Shown here: positions 36,445-43,145 of the stretch, piece after piece
Layout: each line of letters opens with the position of its first letter
Numbering within the stretch: position 1 is the first letter of the stretch
Source of the DNA: Pirellulales bacterium
GTDB lineage: Bacteria > Planctomycetota > Planctomycetia > Pirellulales > JACPPG01
NCBI GenBank assembly: GCA_035546535.1
Contig: DASZWQ010000180.1
Coordinates: 21,806 to 85,805, forward strand
Direction: 5' to 3'
Length of the DNA stretch: 64,000 bases
Program-made: the position numbers and the translations under genes
Notes under the pieces: generated by a model
What the model saw: the letters and a program-made list of their open reading frames with translations, nothing else
Database searches by the model: none
What the model was told of the DNA's origin: nothing

Positions 36445-37566
36445 GTGACAACTTCCCACGAGTCCACGCTTGCGCGCGGCCATGGCTGGCCCGCGCCCTT
36501 GTTCCCAGATCGGCATCGCTCTCGGGGGCCTTCCCGATCCGCCCATTCGCGCGAGGATTTTTCGCTGCGTGACGCTCGGCAGTTGATCAGCGATCTATTC
36601 GAGCCGCGCGTGGCGATCTATTGGACCGATTTCCTGCTGTCGATGGCGGTCGGCGTCGGCGGCCTGGCTGCCCTGCGACGCTTGCCGCTCACTTGGGCCG
36701 GCTGGATCGCGATCTACACCGTGGCCGTATTGGCGTTCTATCGCGCCGCGATGTTCAGCCACGAAGTCGTCCACTTGCGCGGCGATAAGTTCAAAGCCTT
36801 TCGCGCGGCATGGAATCTTCTCTGCGGCATCCCTTTTCTGATTCCATCGTTCTTGTACCAGACACATACGCTGCACCACGTGCGCAAGCACTATGGAACG
36901 GCGGCCGACGGTGAGTACCTGCCGCTGGCCACCGGGCCGGTGCGGAATATCTTCCTGTTTCTCTGCGAGCCGCTGGTAATGCCGGCGATCGCCGTCGTGC
37001 GTTTCTTGGTTCTGGCGCCTTTGACCTGGATCAGCCCCCGCTCGCGGAATTGGGTCTACTCGCACGCCTCGGCCATGGTCATTGATCCCAGCTTCGTCCG
37101 TCCGCTGCCCGCACGTGGCGAGTTGCGACTGTGGCGTTTGCAGGAAGCGGCCTGCTTTGCCGTGGCCGCGGGCACGGCGGTGGCCGTGCTTTCAGGGCTG
37201 CGACCGTGGCAGATGGTGCGGGACATGTATCTGATCGCGGCCGGTGTGCTAATGCTCAATGCGATTCGCACCCTGGGCGCTCACCGCTACCTGCATCGCG
37301 GCGAAGAAGTCAGCTTCGTCGAGCAATTGCTCGATTCGCTGAACTATCCGTTCCATCCGATCTCGGGCGAATTGTGGGCGCCGGTGGGCCTGCGCTTTCA
37401 CGCGCTGCACCACCTGTTTCCGTCGCTCCCCTATCATGCCTTGCCCACGGCACACAAGCGGCTGATGGAAGGATTGCCGGATAACTCGCCGTATCGACGC
37501 ACGATCAGCAAGAGCTTGCCATCGGCGTTACTGGCCCTGTGGCGGCGTGCGCGGCGCGCCTCCTAG
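36445..37566 (+). CDS. Fatty acid desaturase-like membrane protein
   Basis: 373 aa from a GTG at 36445 with a weak ribosome-binding site; a start further in cannot be excluded because the first 40 residues are poorly structured. The three histidine boxes of membrane di-iron desaturases/hydroxylases are seen: HEVVH near 111-115, HTLHHVRKHYG near 145-155, and FHALHH near 322-327, plus LGAHRYLH as an added histidine cluster. Hydrophobic stretches flank them (LSMAVGVGGLAAL, WIAIYTVAVLAFYRAAMF, FLFLCEPLVMPAIAVVRFLV). It would insert a double bond or hydroxyl into a lipid in the cytoplasmic membrane. Its TAG stop is inside the 72-bp repeat that follows. Confidence 0.85.
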   Translation: MTTSHESTLARGHGWPAPLFPDRHRSRGPSRSAHSREDFSLRDARQLISDLFEPRVAIYWTDFLLSMAVGVGGLAALRRLPLTWAGWIAIYTVAVLAFYRAAMFSHEVVHLRGDKFKAFRAAWNLLCGIPFLIPSFLYQTHTLHHVRKHYGTAADGEYLPLATGPVRNIFLFLCEPLVMPAIAVVRFLVLAPLTWISPRSRNWVYSHASAMVIDPSFVRPLPARGELRLWRLQEAACFAVAAGTAVAVLSGLRPWQMVRDMYLIAAGVLMLNAIRTLGAHRYLHRGEEVSFVEQLLDSLNYPFHPISGELWAPVGLRFHALHHLFPSLPYHALPTAHKRLMEGLPDNSPYRRTISKSLPSALLALWRRARRAS

Positions 37567-37634
37567 CAGCCTGTTGAAAAAAGCCCTCGTGGCTTTTTTC
37601 AACCTCGCCAAGTGCGAAGCAATGCTTCGCACGG
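37563..37634. repeat. 72-bp interspersed repeat, copy 1
   Basis: It begins with CTAGCAGCCTGTTG and matches 63860-63931 at 71 of 72 positions. It contains two perfect hairpins: 37573-37603 (13-bp stem GTTGAAAAAAGCC/GGCTTTTTTCAAC, loop CTCGT) and 37612-37632 (GTGCGAAGCA-A-TGCTTCGCAC). The stop codon TAG of the desaturase gene (37564-37566) is part of the repeat. Confidence 0.9.
37573..37603. terminator. Bidirectional intrinsic terminator-like hairpin (in repeat copy 1)
   Basis: A6-GCC-CTCGT-GGC-T6 within a 13-bp stem gives a hairpin with a T-run on either strand, placed 6 bp after the desaturase stop and about 130 bp downstream of the convergent GNAT gene stop. It is well placed to end transcription from both sides. 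Confidence 0.6.
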
Positions 37635-37685
37635 CCACCGGTGGCTCTGCCCGTACGTCGGTTCTCCCCTGGTGGGCGAGCCACC
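37634..37685. repeat. REP-like palindromic sequence following the 72-bp repeat
   Basis: GCCACCGGTGGC (37634-37645) is a perfect palindrome; GGTGGCTC (37640-37647) also pairs with GAGCCACC (37678-37685), allowing two alternative folds. The left part matches the element at 28601-28614 except for one base. Confidence 0.55.
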
Positions 37686-37731
37686 ACGGGCACCCGGTTT
37701 AAGATCCTGGAACAAGGACCAAGCGAGGTCG

Positions 37732-38850
37732 CTACCGGTCGAGGTCGTACATCCGGTAGGTCTTGATCAGCTTGGCGTCCATTTTCTCGAGGCCCATCCG
37801 CGGCATCACGTTGGTTTCCGCGATCCAGGAAAATTCCGCCTCTTCCACCCCCATCGACAGGGCCTTGGGCACGAGCGACCGCAACAGCACCAGCCCTAAT
37901 CCCCACCGCTGATACTCGGGCACGACGTTGATGCTGAGGATGCGGATGCGGCGCACATCTTTCTTGCCGCGCAACAACTGCAAGAAGCCGAACGGCAGCA
38001 GCCGGCCACGAATCCGCTTGATATGCGGATTGTAGTCCGGCAAGCCCAGCACGGCCCCCACGCCACGGCCATCGACTTCGGCAATCAGGGCCAACTCCGG
38101 GCTGACCAGGTAGCTGAGCGTGCGGACGAATTCCGTCATTTCGTGTTTCGTTAGCGGCACGAACCCCCACATCGCCTCGAACGAACGGTTGTAGAGTTCG
38201 AGAAATAGCTCGACGTCTTTATTTGCCACGGTCATCGGACGAACCGTGGCCTGACACCGCTCCTGCGCCTGGTCGACCAGCCAGCCCATGTTCTCTTCGA
38301 AGGCCGGCAACTGCTCCTTGTAGCCGATGTAGGCCAGCAGGTCTTGCGACTTCTGAAAGCCGTACCCTTCGATGAGCTGCGCATAGAAGGGAGGGTTATA
38401 GGTCATCAAGAAGGTCGGCGACGAATCAAATCCCTCGACCAGCAAGCCGCAATCGTAGTTCATCGAGGGGTTCGCCGGCCCGCGCATTTTCGTGATTCCC
38501 CGCGCCGCGAGCCACTCGCGCACGGCGTCCAGCAGGGCGTGGGCGACGGCCGGGTCATCGACCGTTTCGAAAAATCCGAAGAAGCCGCGTTCTTCCTTGT
38601 GCTCGCGATTGTGCTCGCGGTTGATGATGGCCGCGACGCGTCCGCACGCTTCGTTACCGCGCGTGGCCAGAAAGGTCTGCACCTCGGCCGTTTCATGAAA
38701 CGGATGGTGCTTGTAGCCGACGAGCTCTTTTTCAATGATGCGCAGACGGGGTATCCAGAACGGATCGTTGCGGTAAAGTTGCTCCGGTAGATTGAGAAAC
38801 CGCCGGCGGTCACCCCACGAAGTTACCGGCCTGACGACGACTGCGGCCAT
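37732..38850 (-). CDS. GNAT-like N-acyltransferase family protein
   Basis: 372 aa from the ATG at 38850 (MAAVVVRPVTSWGDRRRFLN). The C-terminal half shows a GNAT core: ALIAEVDGRGVGAVLGLPDY, then IRILSINVVPEYQRWGLGLV with a Q-R-W-G-L-G acetyl-CoA loop and LLRSLVPKALSMGVEEAEFSWI. The N-terminal half (LPEQLYRNDPFWIPRLRI, EACGRVAAIINREHN, MRGPANPSMNYDCGLLV) is typical of a larger group of GNAT-related proteins found in many bacteria, probably a duplicated fold. The substrate is unknown. Cytoplasmic. Divergent from the epimerase gene over 176 bp. Confidence 0.78.
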   Translation of the reverse strand: MAAVVVRPVTSWGDRRRFLNLPEQLYRNDPFWIPRLRIIEKELVGYKHHPFHETAEVQTFLATRGNEACGRVAAIINREHNREHKEERGFFGFFETVDDPAVAHALLDAVREWLAARGITKMRGPANPSMNYDCGLLVEGFDSSPTFLMTYNPPFYAQLIEGYGFQKSQDLLAYIGYKEQLPAFEENMGWLVDQAQERCQATVRPMTVANKDVELFLELYNRSFEAMWGFVPLTKHEMTEFVRTLSYLVSPELALIAEVDGRGVGAVLGLPDYNPHIKRIRGRLLPFGFLQLLRGKKDVRRIRILSINVVPEYQRWGLGLVLLRSLVPKALSMGVEEAEFSWIAETNVMPRMGLEKMDAKLIKTYRMYDLDR

Positions 38851-39026
38851 GGCGTTCCAAATTGATTTTGCAGGAAAAGGTGCAATGCTAATATAGCGGT
38901 GGCCTAATGGGCAATATTGCCGGCGCCGTCGGGGCAAAACATCGTGTTCACGGGGCATTTCCAAAGGCGATCCAAGCGCCGCCCCCCCGGCGATATGCGG
39001 CAAGGACGGACAGCGACAGGGAAATC

Positions 39027-40037
39027 GTGAAGGCATTAATCACAGGCGCCAGCGGATTTATCGGCACGCATCTGGCCACGGCCTTGAGCAACCAAGGGCA
39101 TCAGGTGCGCTGCCTGGTGCGGCGCAGCTCGCGGACCGATCAACTGTCGGCCGTCGGGGCCGAGCTTGTCTACGGCGACGTGACGGATCCAGCCAGTGTT
39201 ACGGCGGCCGTCCGTGGCGTCGACGCCGTGTTCCACCTGGCTGGACTCGTCAAAGCACTCACGTACGAAGAGCTGCTGCGCGTCAACGAAGACGGAACAC
39301 GGCACGTGGCGCATGCCTGCGCCGAGCAAGGGCAGCCGCCGGTCATGGTCCTGGTTTCCTCGCTGGCCGCTGCTGGGCCGTCCGCGATCGATCGCCCGCG
39401 GCTCGAGTCCGATCCGGTCGAGCCCGTGTCGAATTACGGCCGCAGCAAGCGTGCCGGAGAACTGGCTGCCCTGGCCTTTGCCGATCGGATGCCACTGACC
39501 ATCGTGCGGCCGCCGGTGGTCTTCGGCGAGGGCGATCTGTCGATGTTGTCGATGTTTCGCCCCATCAAGTTGTTACGTCTGCACCTGGTTCCCGGCTTCA
39601 CCGAGCGGCGCGCGTCGATGATTCACGCCGCGGATCTGGTCGCCGGACTCATCAAGGCCGCCGAGCGAGGCGAACGCATCGAGCCAGGCCAGGCAGCGAA
39701 TTCCGCGCACGGATATTACTTCCTGGCCGCCGAGCGCAACCCTACGTTCGCCGAATGGGGGCAATTGATCGCCCGCTCCTTGGGCTGTCGCCGCTTGCGC
39801 GTGGTTCGCGCTCCCGAGGTCTTGGGTTGGGGACTGGCCGGACTGAACGAAGCCTGGGCCCGCGTCCGCCGACGGCCCCACATCTTCAATATCGACAAGC
39901 TCCGCGAGGCCACGGCAGGCTCGTGGGTCTGCGGCGCCGATCGCGCCCGGGAACAGCTCGGCTTTTCGGTCGCGGCCAACCTGGAACAGCGCTTCGCGCA
40001 GACCACGCGCTGGTATCGCAACCACGGGTTGATCTAA
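39027..40037 (+). CDS. NAD-dependent epimerase/dehydratase (extended SDR)
   Basis: 336 aa from a GTG with AGGGA about 6 bp upstream, which starts exactly at the Rossmann fold (VKALITGASGFIGTHLATAL). NAD-binding G-x-x-G-x-x-G is complete; DAVFHLAGLV, the catalytic Ser in VLVSSLAAAGP and Y-x-x-x-K in NYGRSKRAGELAA follow, then RPPVVFGEGD. The family includes sugar epimerases, dihydroflavonol reductase-like and hopanoid-associated HpnA proteins; the pattern fits the HpnA-like side but I cannot settle it. An -10-like TAATAT lies near 38891. Confidence 0.85.
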   Translation: MKALITGASGFIGTHLATALSNQGHQVRCLVRRSSRTDQLSAVGAELVYGDVTDPASVTAAVRGVDAVFHLAGLVKALTYEELLRVNEDGTRHVAHACAEQGQPPVMVLVSSLAAAGPSAIDRPRLESDPVEPVSNYGRSKRAGELAALAFADRMPLTIVRPPVVFGEGDLSMLSMFRPIKLLRLHLVPGFTERRASMIHAADLVAGLIKAAERGERIEPGQAANSAHGYYFLAAERNPTFAEWGQLIARSLGCRRLRVVRAPEVLGWGLAGLNEAWARVRRRPHIFNIDKLREATAGSWVCGADRAREQLGFSVAANLEQRFAQTTRWYRNHGLI

Positions 40038-40381
40038 ACGGATCCGTCGGATGGGCGGGCGCACTTTGGGATGTGGTACCCATCCCGAATTTCTGCTGCG
40101 CAAGCCCGGCGGGCACCGCATCATTACCGCAGATTTGGCCCCCCTACGCAGGTTCGGACCGACACGTCTCCCCGGTGGATGCCGAAGAGGAATCGCCGCA
40201 AGTCCTTGGAGTAATTCGGGCTTATTGCTTTGCCCAAATTGCCAAATTAGGATCGATATCTGGAACGGGTGCAGAACCTATCCTTTCCTTAGCAATCATC
40301 CGCCCCCATCCGTGCCGCCGCATTTTCGCGTTGTGCCGGTGGGGGCGAACCGGTCAACGTTCTGCCACGGGAGGTCTGGGG
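40038..40381. other. Intergenic region, 344 bp, no gene seen
   Basis: Lies upstream of the DUF1598 gene. The stretch 40215-40310 is AT-richer than the flanks and has a weak TTGCTT-17-TAGGAT pair near 40225-40254 that may be its promoter. Open frames across it do not look coding. Confidence 0.45.
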
Positions 40382-41797
40382 ATGTCGTTACGCATTACGC
40401 GGGCTTGCGTCGTCATCGTTGCGGCGTGTGCGTTGTTTGCACTGGTGATTCGAAGTTCGGCAACAACCACGCCCACCCCTACCCCAAGCTCCGGCACGAT
40501 CCCTCCTCCTCTTGCGCCGGCCGGTGTCATCGTGAACGCCGACGGCGTGTTACGTACTCAAGTGTACGACGACCAGACCGGCGCGCTACGCCGTCGACGC
40601 GTCGAAGAGGCGCAAGCCAGGCTCAACGACAAAGTGGCCGCGCGCAGCAATCTGCGCAAGGTCTCGCTGACGCGGTTGGAAAAGGCGATCCGCGCGCGAC
40701 GCGAAGCGGGTCAGGAGCCAACTGACGAGATGCTCTGCCTGGCCGGCCTGCTCCGGCTGCGCTACGTGTTCCTTTATCCCGATTCGGGCGACATCGTGAT
40801 CGCCGGCCCGGCCGAGGGCTGGTTTCATGATCTATCGGGACGCGTCGTCAGCCTGACGTCAGGCCGCCCGGTGCTGGAACTGCAGGACCTGGTCGTGGCG
40901 CTGCGAGCCTATCCGCCCGGCCAGGACCAGGGCCCGCTGATCGGCTGCTCGATCGATCCCACGCCCGAGGGCCTGGCGCGCATGCAGAATTTTCTGCGCA
41001 GCATGGGCGGATCGGCCACGCCGGAAGACACCGAGTTCATCGTCGATGGCCTGCGCACGGCGCTGGGATTGCAAAAGGTCGCCATTCGCGGCATCTCGCC
41101 CAACACGCATTTCGCGCAAGTCATGGTCGAGGCCGACTATCGCATGAAGCTGATCGGCATCGGGCTCGAACGCCCGCCGGTGGCCTTGCGCAGCTACGTC
41201 GACCGGGCGAATCCGGCCACGGTCGGCAAGAACGCCCTGCAGCGCTGGTATTTCGTGCCGGAATACAAATGTGTTCGCGTCACGGAAGACCACGAATCGA
41301 TGGAATTAGTCGGAGATGGCGTGAAGCTGGTCGGCGCCGACGAAGTGGTGGGCGCCGGCGGCCAACGCACTAAGTCCAAGACCACCAACGGCGCCAGCGT
41401 GTCGTTCGTGACGGGCTTTACGAAGAAATACCCCGATCTAGCCGCCAAGTCGCCGGTATTCGCGCAGCTGCGCAACCTGATCGATATGTCGGTGGCTGCC
41501 GCCTTCATCCAGCAGAATCACTACTACGAAAAAGCCGGCTGGAACATGGAAACCTTCGGCAACGAAGAGGCCTTTCCCGTCGAGACGTATAACGCGCCGG
41601 TGGAAGTCGAATCGGCCGTCAACAGCGTGTGGAAGGGGAACCAGTTGATGACGCCCATTGGCGGCGGCGTTTCGGTCCGCGCCCATGAGGCTTTGGCCAC
41701 CGATAACCTGCTATCAGACGATGGCAAGAAGGTCGAGAAGGCCCATGAGAACACCACCGTGCAGGGATTGGCCGAGGGGCAATGGTGGTGGGACTGA
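40382..41797 (+). CDS. Exported DUF1598 protein
   Basis: 471 aa from the ATG at 40382, preceded by GGGAGG about 8 bp upstream. Signal peptide MSLRITRACVVIVAACALFA. A short Thr/Pro/Ser spacer (TTTPTPTPSSGTIPPP) then leads into a conserved domain: GVIVNADGVLRTQVYDDQTG, LRYVFLYPDSGDIVIAGPAE, IGCSIDPTPEGLARMQNFL, RGISPNTHFAQVMVEADYRM and AFIQQNHYYEKAGWNMETF. From memory this is DUF1598, found mainly in planctomycetes, with unknown function. It should act outside the cytoplasmic membrane. Monocistronic by spacing. Confidence 0.8.
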   Translation: MSLRITRACVVIVAACALFALVIRSSATTTPTPTPSSGTIPPPLAPAGVIVNADGVLRTQVYDDQTGALRRRRVEEAQARLNDKVAARSNLRKVSLTRLEKAIRARREAGQEPTDEMLCLAGLLRLRYVFLYPDSGDIVIAGPAEGWFHDLSGRVVSLTSGRPVLELQDLVVALRAYPPGQDQGPLIGCSIDPTPEGLARMQNFLRSMGGSATPEDTEFIVDGLRTALGLQKVAIRGISPNTHFAQVMVEADYRMKLIGIGLERPPVALRSYVDRANPATVGKNALQRWYFVPEYKCVRVTEDHESMELVGDGVKLVGADEVVGAGGQRTKSKTTNGASVSFVTGFTKKYPDLAAKSPVFAQLRNLIDMSVAAAFIQQNHYYEKAGWNMETFGNEEAFPVETYNAPVEVESAVNSVWKGNQLMTPIGGGVSVRAHEALATDNLLSDDGKKVEKAHENTTVQGLAEGQWWWD

Positions 41798-41964
41798 ATC
41801 GCGGCGCCGGTAGCTGGCACCCGTCAGCAGTGAAATTTTCTGATGCGGCGGCCTTTGGGCTTGGACGGCGCGACTCTCGTGCGGTAAGACTCTAAGCGTT
41901 GCTGCGCTCGCGCGGTCGGCGCGGTATGCGCCTGGAGTCTCGCCACCTTTCGGCAAGCCACGCT

Positions 41965-42975
41965 ATGTCCGCTGCGCTCGACTACCAGGCCGTGCTCTCC
42001 GTCTATCCGGACGATTGCCAACCGAGCGCGGTCGAGTTTCTCGACGCGGCCGGCGGCTTGAGCGGCGCCCGCTTGTGGCGGCTTACCACGCCACGCGGCC
42101 CGTTATTGCTGCGCCGCTGGCCGCAGGAGCATCCGACGCGCGAGCGTTTGGAATTCATTCAGGCCGTGCTATGGCACGTGCAGCAGGAGGGCTTTGCGCG
42201 CGTCTCGCTACCGCTGGAAACGCGCGAGCATCGCGGTTACGTGGAACGGGCCGATTACCTGTGGGAGCTCGCGCCCTGGCTGCCGGGTGTCTCCGATTAT
42301 CGACAGGCCCCCAACGCCCGGCGGCTGGCGAATGCCTTGCGGACTCTCGCCGAGTTTCACCTGGCGGCGGCAACCTTTCCGCTGGCCGAACCGGTGCAAT
42401 GCCCCGCGCCTGGTATCGCCGAGCGACACGAACAGTTGCAGGAGTTGCTGGCCGGCGGGTTCGATCGATTACGCGAGGCCTTGCAGCCGGCGCGCGACGA
42501 GTATCGGGAGTCGGCCGAGCGGATCGTCGAATTGTTTCCACGTGCAGCGCCGCGCGTCCGGGCGGCGCTCGAACAAGCCGCGCGCGCTCGCGTGCAAGTC
42601 GTGCCTTGTCTGCGCGACATCTGGCACCAGAACGTGCTGTTCGAAGGAGACGAAGTCACGGGCCTGATCGATTTCGGCTCGCTGCGCCCCGAGAACGTGA
42701 GCGCCGACGTGGCCCGGCTGTTGGGCAGTATGGCCGAGGACGATCGCGCGTTGTGGCGTGAAGGTTTCGCCGCTTACGAGTCGCGCCGGCCGCTTTCGGA
42801 AAGTGAAGCCATCCTGACGAGCGCCTTCGATTCCAGCGGAGTGCTCTTGGGGGGCATCAACTGGCTCTCCTGGATTTACGAGCGTGGCCGTAAGTTCGAC
42901 CACCCAGCGGCGGTACTCGAGCGGCTCGGGTATTTCCAGCGTCGGCTGGGGGTCCTGGCCGCCGGCAGCCTGTGA
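41965..42975 (+). CDS. APH-family phosphotransferase (homoserine kinase type II-like)
   Basis: 336 aa from the ATG at 41965; another ATG at 41926 is in frame and none has a strong ribosome-binding site. Protein-kinase-like fold: a nucleotide-lobe segment GLSGARLWRLTTPRGPLLLR, hinge WELAPWLPG, the catalytic loop CLRDIWHQNVLFEGDEVTGL and metal-binding IDFGSLRPE. The catalytic loop has R-D-I-W-H-Q-N in place of the common H-G-D-x-x-x-x-N but keeps Asp and Asn. The acceptor may be a small hydroxyl or amino compound; unknown. Confidence 0.8.
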   Translation: MSAALDYQAVLSVYPDDCQPSAVEFLDAAGGLSGARLWRLTTPRGPLLLRRWPQEHPTRERLEFIQAVLWHVQQEGFARVSLPLETREHRGYVERADYLWELAPWLPGVSDYRQAPNARRLANALRTLAEFHLAAATFPLAEPVQCPAPGIAERHEQLQELLAGGFDRLREALQPARDEYRESAERIVELFPRAAPRVRAALEQAARARVQVVPCLRDIWHQNVLFEGDEVTGLIDFGSLRPENVSADVARLLGSMAEDDRALWREGFAAYESRRPLSESEAILTSAFDSSGVLLGGINWLSWIYERGRKFDHPAAVLERLGYFQRRLGVLAAGSL

Positions 42976-43076
42976 ATTCCGGCGGGCTAAGCGAGTTGGA
43001 AGCCAAGTCGCGTAGAATGAAAGCAGGTGCGCCGACGATGTGTCCTTCCGGGTCGCGTGGGGTACTTATGCTGAAA

Positions 43077-43106
43077 TTGACCGCACCCCGCGAGGCGACC
43101 TAAAAT
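43077..43106 (+). promoter_or_regulatory. Likely promoter of the dsbD gene
   Basis: A TTG-led -35 hexamer ending near 43082 and TAAAAT at 43101-43106 are spaced 17-18 bp apart. The ATG follows at 43146 with GGGAGG 7 bp upstream, giving a 5' leader of about 33 bp. Confidence 0.45.
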
Positions 43107-43145
43107 AGCCCATCTTTCTGGATTTAGGGACGTCGGGAGGTATTC

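Noticed and set aside
37505..38170. Minus-strand frame sharing a peptide ending EVEKSHEGFFQQAAR with a frame near 63.9 kb
   Set aside because: The shared peptide is simply the translation of the 72-bp repeat hairpins; it is not evidence of a protein family.
40051..40725. Plus-strand frame with a C-P-N-C motif upstream of the DUF1598 gene
   Set aside because: It looks zinc-ribbon-like for a few residues, but it runs on into the DUF1598 gene in the wrong frame and lacks a second Cys pair at the right spacing.
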